Assembly (NCBI GenBank): GCA_965205685.1
Contig: OZ242174.1
Span: 1,488,001-1,552,000, forward strand
DNA from: WTFY01 sp965205685
GTDB taxonomy: Bacteria; Pseudomonadota; Gammaproteobacteria; UBA4575
Direction: 5' to 3'
Length of the DNA stretch: 64,000 nucleotides
Positions within the stretch are counted from its first letter, which is position 1, and every line of letters starts with the position of its first letter. Positions 26,957-35,814 of the stretch are shown piece by piece. Under the pieces are notes generated by a model, which was given only the letters and a program-made list of their open reading frames with translations, was not told where the DNA came from and made no database searches. The translations under genes and the position numbers were made by a program.

Positions 26957-27895
26957 TCAAACCTGACTGCCGTCGTCACTCCTGTTCGCACTTTCCACCG
27001 GCATCAGATGCTCCTTGCTGACATCCAGCGCGAGCAAGGAAGTGCTGGCCACGTAAATGGATGAGTATGTGCCGACCAGCACGCCGACAATCAGGGCAAT
27101 CGAAAAGGCGTGAATCACCTCGCCGCCAAACAGAAACAGGGCGATCAGTACCAGTAATGTGGTGATCGAGGTCATCAGGGTGCGTGAGAGCGTCTGGTTG
27201 ATGGAGGTGTTGATGACTCCTTCTGATGTGGCCTTGCGGATGCGCCTGAAATTTTCACGAATCCGGTCAAACACCACAATCGTGTCATTGAGCGAGTAAC
27301 CGATCACGGCCAGCAGCGCTGCCAGCACCGTCAGGTCAAACTCCGTCTGGGTGAGTGCAAAAAAGCCGACCACCAGCACCACGTCATGCACCAGGGCTGC
27401 TACGGAACCCAGGGAGAAGCGCCACTCGAATCGCAATGCAACGTACACCAGAATGCCAAACAGGGCATACAGCATGGCCAGCCCCCCCTTGTCTCTCAAC
27501 TCATCCCCTACCTGCGGACCGACAAACTCCACGCGCCGTACCTCAGGCGAACCCGTGGGCTCCAGTGCACGAATTACCTTGTTGCTGAGAGAGGACTTGT
27601 CCCGGTCCGACTCCTCCACGGGCAGTCGGATCAAGACATCCCGGCTGGTCCCGAAGTGCTGGACGATGGCATCGTCCAGACCGTTGGCAAGCAACGCCTG
27701 GCGCACGGGCTCAAGCTGCACCGAATCCGAATAGCCTACTTCAACCAGCGTGCCGCCTGTGAAGTCGATACCCAGATTCAGTCCACGGGCTGCCATTGCC
27801 ACGATTGAGACCACGATCAAGACACCCGATACCATCAAGGCAAGCTTGCGCTTCCCCATGAAGTCAATATTCAGCTTGTCTTTCAGCAACTGCAT
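26957..27895 (-). CDS. secF: Protein translocase subunit SecF
   Basis: This 312-residue membrane protein forms, with SecD, the proton-driven accessory complex that completes periplasmic release of translocated proteins. One membrane segment near residues 17-35 is followed by a periplasmic domain starting NLGIDFTGGTLVEVGY. Five more membrane segments follow, in which GYSLNDTIVVFDRIREN (near residues 205-221) is the family signature. It follows secD by 2 bases at the end of the leftward queA-tgt-yajC-secDF operon. Confidence 0.98.
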   Translation of the reverse strand: MQLLKDKLNIDFMGKRKLALMVSGVLIVVSIVAMAARGLNLGIDFTGGTLVEVGYSDSVQLEPVRQALLANGLDDAIVQHFGTSRDVLIRLPVEESDRDKSSLSNKVIRALEPTGSPEVRRVEFVGPQVGDELRDKGGLAMLYALFGILVYVALRFEWRFSLGSVAALVHDVVLVVGFFALTQTEFDLTVLAALLAVIGYSLNDTIVVFDRIRENFRRIRKATSEGVINTSINQTLSRTLMTSITTLLVLIALFLFGGEVIHAFSIALIVGVLVGTYSSIYVASTSLLALDVSKEHLMPVESANRSDDGSQV

Positions 27896-27897
27896 GT

Positions 27898-29772
27898 CTA
27901 GACCGCAAGACTGGGTGATTTTTGGCTGCCATAGTAGAGATTAACCAGGGCGCGCGTTCCCATGATGGCGGTGAACATGGAGCACACGATCCCGATGGAC
28001 AGCGTGACTGCAAATCCCTTGATCGGTCCGGTACCGAACACAAACAGCACGATTGCAGCAATCAGAGTGGTGACGTTGGCATCCGCAATGGTGGAAAGCG
28101 CCTTGCTGTAGCCGGCATGGATACTGGCCTGGGGTGAGTTTCCATTACGCAACTCCTCGCGGATACGCTCGAAAATCAAGACATTCGCATCCACAGCCAT
28201 GCCCACGGTCAGCACGATCCCGGCGATGCCCGGCAAGGTCAGCGTGGCCCCTGGGATGAGAGACATGATCCCGATGATCAAGATCAGGTTGACTGCCAGT
28301 GCAAGATCCGCTGCAACCCCGAACAGACGGTAGTACAGGGCCATGAAGACCATCACCAGAATGAATCCGATGATGATGGATTTCTTGCCCAGATCGATAT
28401 TCTGCTGCCCGAGGCTTGGGCCCACGGTGCGCTCCTCGACAATCTCAACGGGTGCTGCGAGTGCGCCGGCGCGCAGCAGCAGAGCAAGTTTTAGCGCCTC
28501 GTGCGTGGAATCCAGTCCCTCGATCTGAAAGCGCTTGCCCAGCTGTTCCTGGATGCGGGCCACACTGACGACTTCCTCGCTCTTGACGGTTCTTCTCCTT
28601 TGCTCACCGTCCTGGTTGATGATTACCGTCTTGTTGTCAATGAACACGACGGCCATCAGCTTTTTGATGTTTTCGGCCGTGACCTTGCTGAAGCGGGCGG
28701 CACCCTTGCCATCCAGGGTGATGATCACCGCCGGCAATCCGTTTTCATCAAAGCCCGAGTTCGCGTTGATGATCGAATCTCCGGTCAGCATGACATCGCG
28801 TTTCAGCAGGATCGGACTTTTGCTGTCGCGTTCGTAATAGAGGATTGAGCCGGTTGGGATACGCCCGGTCTCGGCCGCCTCAAACGGGTCCGACTGCTCG
28901 TTCACCATCCGGAATTCCACCGTGGCCGTGGCTCCCAGGATTTCCTTGGCCTGAGCTGTGTCCTGTACACCCGGAAGCTGGACCACGATCCGTGCGGCCC
29001 CCTGCTGCTGTATGACCGGTTCGGCAACCCCCAGCTCGTTCACCCGGTTACGCAGGGTCTGTATGTTTTGCTGTATGGCGAGGCTCTGGGTCTCGCGCAT
29101 GGTTTCCTCATTGATGGTGGCCACCAGCAAGAAGCCGTCATTTCCGTCCACCTCGGCGAAGTCCAACTCATTCCCGTATTCCTTATCGAGCACCTCGTGT
29201 CCCTCGGTCCTGCTGGCCGCATCCCGGAACCGGATTTTCACTTCATCACCCGTCTGGGTTACGGAAAACCGTCGCAGCTTGGCTTCGCGCAGGTCCACAC
29301 GGACCGCCGCAGCATAATTGTTGATTGCCTTGGCGCCTGCCGCCTTCATATCCACCTCCAGCAGGAAATGCACGCCGCCCCGCAGGTCCAAGCCAAGGTT
29401 CATGGGCGAAGCCCCGATCGAGCGTAACCACCCGGGCATCGAAGTCGCGAGGTTCAGTGCCACCACATGACGCCCGTCCAATGCCTGCTTGCCAGCCTCG
29501 AACGCCTGCAATTGCTGTTCCGTATCTGAGAATCGCAGCAACAGCCGATTATCTCCCTGGTCCTCACTCTGCGCCTGGATGCCCTTCTCCTGAAGAGCGC
29601 GTCTGAGTACCGGAGGGGTAGCGGCATCCAGCACTCCGGATTCGTGCGAGACCTGGATTGCCGGCATGCTCGGGTACAGATTCGGCAAGCTGTACAGGCC
29701 GATGATCACGATCACTGCCAGAATGGAGAAATGCTTCCACAGGGGGTACTGATTCAGAGGAGCCGTTGCCAT
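27898..29772 (-). CDS. secD: Protein translocase subunit SecD
   Basis: This 624-residue partner of SecF has one N-terminal membrane segment (about residues 15-33) and a large periplasmic P1 domain with LGLDLRGGVHFLLEVD near residue 126. Five C-terminal membrane segments follow from residue 455. The family signature VGMAVDANVLIFERIREEL is near residue 540. The length agrees with the gammaproteobacterial SecD. It lies between yajC (57 bases upstream) and secF. Confidence 0.98.
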   Translation of the reverse strand: MATAPLNQYPLWKHFSILAVIVIIGLYSLPNLYPSMPAIQVSHESGVLDAATPPVLRRALQEKGIQAQSEDQGDNRLLLRFSDTEQQLQAFEAGKQALDGRHVVALNLATSMPGWLRSIGASPMNLGLDLRGGVHFLLEVDMKAAGAKAINNYAAAVRVDLREAKLRRFSVTQTGDEVKIRFRDAASRTEGHEVLDKEYGNELDFAEVDGNDGFLLVATINEETMRETQSLAIQQNIQTLRNRVNELGVAEPVIQQQGAARIVVQLPGVQDTAQAKEILGATATVEFRMVNEQSDPFEAAETGRIPTGSILYYERDSKSPILLKRDVMLTGDSIINANSGFDENGLPAVIITLDGKGAARFSKVTAENIKKLMAVVFIDNKTVIINQDGEQRRRTVKSEEVVSVARIQEQLGKRFQIEGLDSTHEALKLALLLRAGALAAPVEIVEERTVGPSLGQQNIDLGKKSIIIGFILVMVFMALYYRLFGVAADLALAVNLILIIGIMSLIPGATLTLPGIAGIVLTVGMAVDANVLIFERIREELRNGNSPQASIHAGYSKALSTIADANVTTLIAAIVLFVFGTGPIKGFAVTLSIGIVCSMFTAIMGTRALVNLYYGSQKSPSLAV

Positions 29773-29829
29773 GTGCCTAGCCTGTCAAGATGTCTTTGCA
29801 GAAAGATGAAAAACGCCTATACGCCTGCG

Positions 29830-30156
29830 TCAGTCATGTTTCAGTGAGCCTTTGGGCAGCACGGAGGAAACCGAGGTTTTCTGCAGCTTGACCGCCACTC
29901 CGTCAGCAATTTCGAGCGTGATCGAGTTCTCCCCGACCTTCAGAATTTTGCCCAGCATGCCACCCGAGGTCATCACTTCATCTCCCTTCGACAGCGAACC
30001 GATCAGTGTCTGGTGGTCTTTGTTGCGTTTTTGCTGGGGCCGGATGATCATGAAGTACATGATCGCGAAGAAAATCGCGATCATGATAAAGATTTCATAC
30101 CCGCCGCCCATGGACCCGGCGGTGTTTTGGGCCATAGCATCAGAAATCAGTAACAT
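29830..30156 (-). CDS. yajC: Preprotein translocase accessory protein YajC
   Basis: This 108-residue protein has a single membrane segment (about residues 20-40, YEIFIMIAIFFAIMYFMIIRP) followed by a small soluble domain with the conserved SLSKGDEVMTSGGMLGKI. YajC associates with SecDF in the inner membrane. It lies between tgt and secD, its universal place in this operon. The ATG start at 30154-30156 is clear. Confidence 0.97.
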   Translation of the reverse strand: MLLISDAMAQNTAGSMGGGYEIFIMIAIFFAIMYFMIIRPQQKRNKDHQTLIGSLSKGDEVMTSGGMLGKILKVGENSITLEIADGVAVKLQKTSVSSVLPKGSLKHD

Positions 30157-30228
30157 AGTACCCTTGCTTTGGTCTGGAACCCGGTCGTTTCGAAGTGCCG
30201 GGACCTCCTTGGAATTTGCAGCGCCGTA

Positions 30229-31344
30229 TTATGCCACAGTCTCCGCATCATGGGACTGCATGCGATACAACTCCTCGGAAAATTCCGAAAAATTTCCAGC
30301 CCGGATCGCCTGCCGTATTTCGCGCATCAGGTCTTGGAAGTAATGCAGGTTATGGATAGTGTTGAGGCGCGCACCCAGTATCTCGCCACACTTGTCCAGA
30401 TGCCTCAGATACGCACGTGAATAGTTCTTGCAGGTGTAGCAGCTGCAACCCTCATCCACCGGGCGCGTATCCTCGTGGTAGCGGCTGTTACGGATACGTA
30501 GTAGTCCCTTTCGGGTATAAAGAAAACCTGTGCGGGCATTGCGCGTGGGAAGTACACAGTCAAACATGTCAATGCCACGCCGTACAGCCTCAATGATATC
30601 TTGTGGTCGACCGGCACCCATCATGTAGCGGGGCCTGGCTTCGGGCAGTATCTCCGTCATTGAATCCAGCAAGACAAGGCGTTCATCCGGCGCCTCTCCC
30701 ACGCACAACCCTCCAAGCGCATAGCCACTGAAATCCATATCCGCCAGTTCAGTCGCGCACTGCTTTCGCAATTCCGCATAGCGCCCGCCCTGCACAATCG
30801 CAAACAGGGTGCTGTCGTGCGACCCATGGGCTGTCCGGCAACGCTCGGCCCAGCGCAGGGACAATTGCATTGAGTCGAGTGCCTGGCTTCGGCTGGCCGT
30901 ATGTGGCGTACAGTCATCCAGCACCATGATGACATCGGCACCCAGCTGTTGCTGAATCTCGATTGCAAGTTCAGGACTGAGAAAGACCTCTGCACCGTCT
31001 ATAGGTGACTTGAACAAGACGCCCTGCTCTGTCATTTTTCTCATGGACGCCAGGCTGTAGGTCTGGAATCCTCCGGAATCTGTCAGGATAGGTCCTTGCC
31101 AGTGCATGAAATCATGCAGTCCCCGATGTTGCCGGATAATGTCGACGCCAGGGCGCAGCATCAAATGGAAGGTGTTGGCGAGGATCATCTGCGTACCTGA
31201 GGTGAGCAACTCCTCCGGAGTCATGGCCTTGACAGTGCCATACGTGCCGACCGGCATGAATGCGGGTGTGTCCACCTGGCCCCGCTCAAACATCAAACAA
31301 CCGCTGCGGGCAGCGCCATCCCTTGTATGAATCTTGAACTGCAT
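30229..31344 (-). CDS. tgt: tRNA-guanine transglycosylase
   Basis: Tgt exchanges guanine 34 for preQ1 in tRNAs with GUN anticodons, the step after QueF in queuosine synthesis. The 371-residue protein has the substrate loop DSGGFQTYSLA near residue 91 with its catalytic aspartate and the GGLCVGE motif near 230. DCVLPTRNARTG carries the nucleophilic aspartate, and the zinc ligands lie in GCSCYTCKNYSRAYLRHL near residue 304. It is downstream of queA by 21 bases and upstream of yajC. Confidence 0.98.
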   Translation of the reverse strand: MQFKIHTRDGAARSGCLMFERGQVDTPAFMPVGTYGTVKAMTPEELLTSGTQMILANTFHLMLRPGVDIIRQHRGLHDFMHWQGPILTDSGGFQTYSLASMRKMTEQGVLFKSPIDGAEVFLSPELAIEIQQQLGADVIMVLDDCTPHTASRSQALDSMQLSLRWAERCRTAHGSHDSTLFAIVQGGRYAELRKQCATELADMDFSGYALGGLCVGEAPDERLVLLDSMTEILPEARPRYMMGAGRPQDIIEAVRRGIDMFDCVLPTRNARTGFLYTRKGLLRIRNSRYHEDTRPVDEGCSCYTCKNYSRAYLRHLDKCGEILGARLNTIHNLHYFQDLMREIRQAIRAGNFSEFSEELYRMQSHDAETVA

Positions 31345-31365
31345 ACTGCTCGTCCGTCGTATTTC

Positions 31366-32394
31366 CTATTTCCCGGGCTCGATAAACATCGCATCGCCAT
31401 AGCTGTAAAAGCGGTAACGTTGTGCCACGGCATGCCGGTAGGCGGCCATGGTGGTCTCATACCCGGCAAAGGCACATACCAGCATAAGCAACGTCGATTT
31501 CGGCAGATGAAAGTTGGTCACCAGCCCGTCCACCACTCTAAATTGAAATCCGGGGAAAATGAACAGGCTGGTATCTCCCGAATACGAATGCAGGCTGCCT
31601 TCCAGCGCCGCGGATTCCAGTGCACGTACAGCCGTGGTACCCACTGCGATTACACGCCCGCCTCGTCGTTTGCATGCCAGCACTTTTTGGCACACCTGCG
31701 GTGTGACCTGCACCTGCTCGGCATGGAGCGTGTGCGCCTCAATGCTTTGCGTGCGAACCGGCTGGAACGTACCGGCACCCACGTGCAGGGTGATAAAGGC
31801 ATGCTCTACTCCCTGTCGCTGCAATTGCTCAAGCATGGAGCGGTCAAAATGCAGTCCGGCGGTCGGTGCGGCCACTGCACCTGGATTTCGCGCATACACC
31901 GTCTGATAGCGTTCACGATCCCCAGAATCCGGTTCTCTGCTGATGTAGGGAGGCAACGGGGTCTTGCCAAATTGCTCCAGCAGCATCTCGATTTCTCCCT
32001 GGTCTTTGAACTGAAGTACAAAAAGATCATCCCTTCGGCCTTTAACTTCTGCGGTCGCACCATTTGCAAAGACCAGGTGGCTTCCCGATGCCGGGGGCTT
32101 GCTGGCCTTGAGGTGCACAATCGCCTCGCCCGCATCGAGAATGCGCTCAATCAGCAGTTCGACCTTGCCTCCGGATGATTTTCTGCAAAATAGTCGAGCG
32201 GGAATGACCCGGGTATCGTTCAGTACCAGCAAGTCGCCTTCGCTCAGCAAATGCTTCAGGCCCAGGAATTTCAGGTCCCGGTATTCACTGCCATGGCAAG
32301 CAAAGTGCAGCAGCCTGCCGGCGGTTCGCTCAGCGAGCGGAGCCTGGGCAACGAGTGCTTCCGGGAGCTTGTAGTCAAACTGAACTAAATTCAA
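31366..32394 (-). CDS. queA: S-adenosylmethionine:tRNA ribosyltransferase-isomerase QueA
   Basis: QueA transfers and rearranges the ribosyl part of S-adenosylmethionine onto preQ1 in tRNA to give epoxyqueuosine. The 342-residue protein shows FDYKLPEALVAQAPL at the start, VLNDTRVIPARL near residue 54 and PTAGLHFD near 177. GAGTFQPVRT follows, and VTNFHLPKSTLLMLV near residue 292. The only initiator fitting the family is a TTG, with no strong ribosome binding site, which suggests low expression. It is the first gene of the queA-tgt-yajC-secD-secF operon. Confidence 0.97.
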   Translation of the reverse strand: MNLVQFDYKLPEALVAQAPLAERTAGRLLHFACHGSEYRDLKFLGLKHLLSEGDLLVLNDTRVIPARLFCRKSSGGKVELLIERILDAGEAIVHLKASKPPASGSHLVFANGATAEVKGRRDDLFVLQFKDQGEIEMLLEQFGKTPLPPYISREPDSGDRERYQTVYARNPGAVAAPTAGLHFDRSMLEQLQRQGVEHAFITLHVGAGTFQPVRTQSIEAHTLHAEQVQVTPQVCQKVLACKRRGGRVIAVGTTAVRALESAALEGSLHSYSGDTSLFIFPGFQFRVVDGLVTNFHLPKSTLLMLVCAFAGYETTMAAYRHAVAQRYRFYSYGDAMFIEPGK

Positions 32395-32470
32395 AACGTA
32401 TGGTATATTCCAGAGGTCACGGTCTGAGTAGCGCTGACCCGCTAATTTACCCTAAACTTTTTGAGAATGC

Positions 32471-32557
32471 GCCGGGATGGCGGAACCGGTAGACGCGCCG
32501 GATTCAAAATCCGGTTCTGGAAACAGAGTGAGAGTTCGAGTCTCTCTCCCGGCACCA
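32471..32557 (+). tRNA. tRNA-Leu (anticodon CAA)
   Basis: An 87-base class II tRNA folds here. Acceptor GCCGGGA pairs with TCCCGGC, the anticodon stem CCGGAT/ATCCGG encloses TTCAAAA with CAA, and a long variable arm follows. The T loop is GTTCGAGTC, and CCA is encoded at the 3' end. It is divergent from queA and lies 57 bases ahead of tRNA-Arg. Confidence 0.97.
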
Positions 32558-32614
32558 AACACACCTGCAGCGAAACTTCTACAATACCCCGCCTGAAAAT
32601 GACTGCCATATACT

Positions 32615-32691
32615 GCCCCGTTAGCTCAGCTGGATAGAGCGTCCCCCTCCTAAGGGGAAGGTCGCAAGTTCGAATCCTGCACGGGGCACCA
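32615..32691 (+). tRNA. tRNA-Arg (anticodon CCU)
   Basis: A 77-base cloverleaf with acceptor GCCCCGT/ACGGGGC and D arm GCTC-AGCTGGATA-GAGC. The anticodon stem TCCCC/GGGGA encloses CTCCTAA with CCT, the T loop is GTTCGAATC, and CCA is encoded. It reads AGG codons. It probably shares a transcript with tRNA-Leu(CAA). Confidence 0.97.
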
Positions 32692-32858
32692 TCGCTTTAC
32701 TCTGCTAGTGGGGAACATGCCGAGGTTTCGTATTAAACCGATTCCCCCTATCTATCTGACAGTCACAATATGCAGAGAGATTACTGTCGGACCCGGATCG
32801 GATACAATTGGAACCAGTAATTCCTGATTCGCAGCCGCTGGCTGACAAGGAGACGGTA

Positions 32859-34097
32859 GTGATCACCAGACGCACAAGCACAGCCGTACAGATTGGCAAC
32901 GTAACAGTGGGGGGCCAAGCACCGATTGTTGTGCAGTCCATGACCAATACCCATACCGCCGACATTGAAAGCACGGTGGAACAGGTTGCCGCACTGGCCG
33001 AGGCCGGCTCGGAAATCGTGCGCCTAACTGTCAACGACAAGGAAGCCGCCCGTGCCGTACCGGACATTCGGGAACGATTGTCAGCCCAGGGAATTGATGT
33101 GCCTCTGGTGGGTGATTTTCACTTCAACGGCAATCGCCTGCTGAAAAAGTATTCCGAATGTGCGCAAGCACTCGACAAATACCGTATCAACCCTGGAAAT
33201 GTAGGTCGGGGCAACCTGCACGACAAGCAATTTGGCGAAATCGTGGAAATCGCATGCCAGCATGACAAGCCAGTCCGCATCGGGGTCAACTGGGGCAGCC
33301 TCGACCAGGACTTGCTGGCCAGAAAACTGGATGAAAACTCCGAATTGCCGAAACCCAAGTCCCTGCCGGAAGTGATGCACGAATCCCTGATTGCCTCGGC
33401 CCTGGAAAGTGCCGCACTGGCCGAGCAGATTGGCCTGGCGCATGACAAGATCATCCTGTCATGCAAGTTGAGCGAAGTGCCGGCGCTGGTCAGTGTGTAC
33501 CGTGATCTCGCTTCGCGCTGTGATTATGCGCTGCACCTAGGTTTGACCGAAGCCGGGATGGGCACCAAAGGAGTGGTTGCATCCACCGCTGCACTATCTG
33601 TTTTGTTGCAGGAAGGAATCGGGGATACGATCCGGATATCCCTGACTCCGGAGCCAGGCGGTGATCGCACCAAGGAAGTGCGTGTCGCCCAGCAAATCCT
33701 GCAAACCCTGGATCTTCGCTCATTCATGCCCTCGGTCACGGCCTGCCCGGGCTGTGGCCGCACGACCAGTGAATACTTCCAGCATCTTGCAGCTGGCATT
33801 CAAGGCTATTTGCAGGAAAACATGCCGGTCTGGAAGCTGCAGTATCCGGGGGTAGAAACCATGAAGGTTGCGGTCATGGGTTGTGTGGTGAATGGACCAG
33901 GCGAAAGCAAGCATGCGGACATCGGCATCAGCCTGCCAGGCACAGGTGAAGCGCCTGTGGCGATCGTGCATGTGGATGGAAGCAAATTTACAACGCTTCG
34001 TGGGGACAACATCGCAGAGGAATTCCAGAACATCGTGCAGGAATACGTGGACAACCACTACCATCCCGTGAAACACCCCGGGCAATCACTGAACTGA
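32859..34097 (+). CDS. ispG: 4-hydroxy-3-methylbut-2-enyl diphosphate synthase (flavodoxin/ferredoxin) IspG
   Basis: IspG is the [4Fe-4S] enzyme that makes HMBPP in the methylerythritol phosphate route to isoprenoids. The 412-residue protein has the TIM-barrel start GQAPIVVQSMTNT and the cluster ligands in TACPGCGRT (two cysteines) and VMGCVVNGPGE (third cysteine plus the glutamate ligand). The frame opens earlier at a TTG (32808). I chose the GTG at 32859 because AAGGAG lies 6-7 bases upstream and the product then starts at MITRRTSTAV like other family members. It is transcribed alone after the tRNAs, not in its usual rodZ-hisS position. Confidence 0.96.
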   Translation: MITRRTSTAVQIGNVTVGGQAPIVVQSMTNTHTADIESTVEQVAALAEAGSEIVRLTVNDKEAARAVPDIRERLSAQGIDVPLVGDFHFNGNRLLKKYSECAQALDKYRINPGNVGRGNLHDKQFGEIVEIACQHDKPVRIGVNWGSLDQDLLARKLDENSELPKPKSLPEVMHESLIASALESAALAEQIGLAHDKIILSCKLSEVPALVSVYRDLASRCDYALHLGLTEAGMGTKGVVASTAALSVLLQEGIGDTIRISLTPEPGGDRTKEVRVAQQILQTLDLRSFMPSVTACPGCGRTTSEYFQHLAAGIQGYLQENMPVWKLQYPGVETMKVAVMGCVVNGPGESKHADIGISLPGTGEAPVAIVHVDGSKFTTLRGDNIAEEFQNIVQEYVDNHYHPVKHPGQSLN

Positions 34098-34132
34098 GCG
34101 TCTTCACCGGGTCTCTGTCGAGACCGCGCGAC

Positions 34133-35806
34133 CTATTTGGACGGTTTCTTGTCGCGCAAAGCGCGTCGCAAGATCTTGCCTACATTGGTCTTCGGCAGCT
34201 CTGCAAGAAACTCAATGTGCTTGGGCCACTTGTACCGGGTCAAGCGGTCTTTGCAGAACTCCAGCACATCCTCCTCGGTCAACTCGGGATCTTTTTTTAC
34301 GATGCAGAGCTTTACAACTTCACCTGAGGCCGGATCCTCCACCCCGATGGCCGCAACCTCCAGCACGCCCCCGTGGGAGGCCACGACCTGTTCGACCTCG
34401 TTGGGATAGACGTTGAACCCCGAAACCAGAATCATGTCTTTCTTGCGATCGACAATGCTTACGAATCCGCCATCGTCCACCATGGCAATGTCGCCGGTGT
34501 GCAGCCAGCCATCCTCGCTCAGCGCATTCCGGGTTTCCTCCGGGTCGTTCAGGTAGCCCTGCATCACCTGAGGCCCGCGAACGCAAAGCTCACCAGCCTC
34601 TCCCACACCGAGATCCTTGCCGTCGTCATCGCGTATGCAAATCTCCGTGTTCGGAACCGGCAACCCGATCTTGCCGTTGAATTTTTCAAGATCCAGCGGG
34701 TTGACTGTCACGGCCGGGGAGGTTTCTGTCAGGCCATACGCCTCGGCAAGCACACAGCCCGTGACCTGTTGCCACCTTTCGGCCACGGCTTCCTGAACGG
34801 CCATGCCGCCTCCCAGGGAGATCTTGAGACTCGAAAAATCCAGCTCAGAAAACCCCTCGGTGTTCAGCAGCCCGTTATACAGGGTGTTGACCCCCGTCAT
34901 CACGGAAAATTTCACTTCCGAGAGCTCCCTGACAAAGCCTTTCATGTCGCGGGGATTGGTGATCAGATGGCACAGGCCTCCGAGGTGAACAAACAAGAAA
35001 CAGTTCGCAGTGAGGGAAAATATATGGTACAGCGGCAATGCCGTAATCGCGATTTCCTTGCCTTCTTCCAGAACCTGCTTGAACCACGCATCAACCTGAG
35101 CAATGTTCGATAGCAGGTTGCCATGCGTGAGGATTGCCAGTTTTGCCGAACCTGTCGTACCGCCCGTCAGCTGCAGGAAAGCTACATCATCCGGGGTAAG
35201 CGCTGGTTTGACAAACCGTCTGTCACGGCCAACAGCAAGGACCTCATTAAAAAATACCGTGTTCTCCAGTTCGTATTCGGGGATTTTGTGCTGCACGTAT
35301 TCCAGCACAAAATTTACAACTAGGGATTCGGGGAAACTGAGCAAGTCACCCACCCTCGCAACAATCACATGGTCGATGCAACTGTCCTCAACCACCTCGG
35401 CCAGCACATTCGCAAAATTCTCCAGAACGACGATGGCCTTTGCCTCTGACTTTTTCAGCGCTTCCCCGAGTTCTCTTGAGGTATACAGAGGATTGATATT
35501 GACGGCTGTCAGCCCCGCACGCAGGATGCCAAACATCGCGACCGGGAACTGCAGGAGATTGGGAAGCATGATCGCAACACGATCACCTCTTTGCAGATTC
35601 ATCTCGGCCTGCAGATAGGCAGCAAAGTTGCGGCTCTCGACATTGAGCGCCGAGAAACTCATACGGACACCCCGGTTCTCGAAAGCCGGCAGATGACTGT
35701 AGCGTGCGGCAGCCTCCTCCAGAAGCTGGACCAACGACACATACTGGTCCAGTTCAACGAATTCGGGGATGCCCTCCGGGTAATTTTTTAGCCAGATTTT
35801 TTCCAT
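34133..35806 (-). CDS. fadD: Long-chain fatty acid--CoA ligase (FadD type)
   Basis: This 557-residue adenylate-forming enzyme activates long-chain fatty acids with ATP and CoA at the inner membrane. The P-loop QLTGGTTGSAKLAILTHGN is near residues 213-232 and the central motif AYGLTETSPAV near 355. The FACS signature DGWLHTGDIA with DRKKDMI is near 445-470, and the catalytic lysine motif TNVGKILRR is close to the C-terminus. The length matches FadD (about 560). It follows dnaB by 8 bases, an unusual partner, and is convergent with ispG. Chain-length preference cannot be read from sequence. Confidence 0.93.
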   Translation of the reverse strand: MEKIWLKNYPEGIPEFVELDQYVSLVQLLEEAAARYSHLPAFENRGVRMSFSALNVESRNFAAYLQAEMNLQRGDRVAIMLPNLLQFPVAMFGILRAGLTAVNINPLYTSRELGEALKKSEAKAIVVLENFANVLAEVVEDSCIDHVIVARVGDLLSFPESLVVNFVLEYVQHKIPEYELENTVFFNEVLAVGRDRRFVKPALTPDDVAFLQLTGGTTGSAKLAILTHGNLLSNIAQVDAWFKQVLEEGKEIAITALPLYHIFSLTANCFLFVHLGGLCHLITNPRDMKGFVRELSEVKFSVMTGVNTLYNGLLNTEGFSELDFSSLKISLGGGMAVQEAVAERWQQVTGCVLAEAYGLTETSPAVTVNPLDLEKFNGKIGLPVPNTEICIRDDDGKDLGVGEAGELCVRGPQVMQGYLNDPEETRNALSEDGWLHTGDIAMVDDGGFVSIVDRKKDMILVSGFNVYPNEVEQVVASHGGVLEVAAIGVEDPASGEVVKLCIVKKDPELTEEDVLEFCKDRLTRYKWPKHIEFLAELPKTNVGKILRRALRDKKPSK

Positions 35807-35814
35807 ATGGCAGG

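Noticed and set aside
34110..34125. Hairpin GGTCTC-TGTC-GAGACC between ispG and fadD as a bidirectional terminator
   Set aside because: The stem is 6 bases and no T run follows on either strand.
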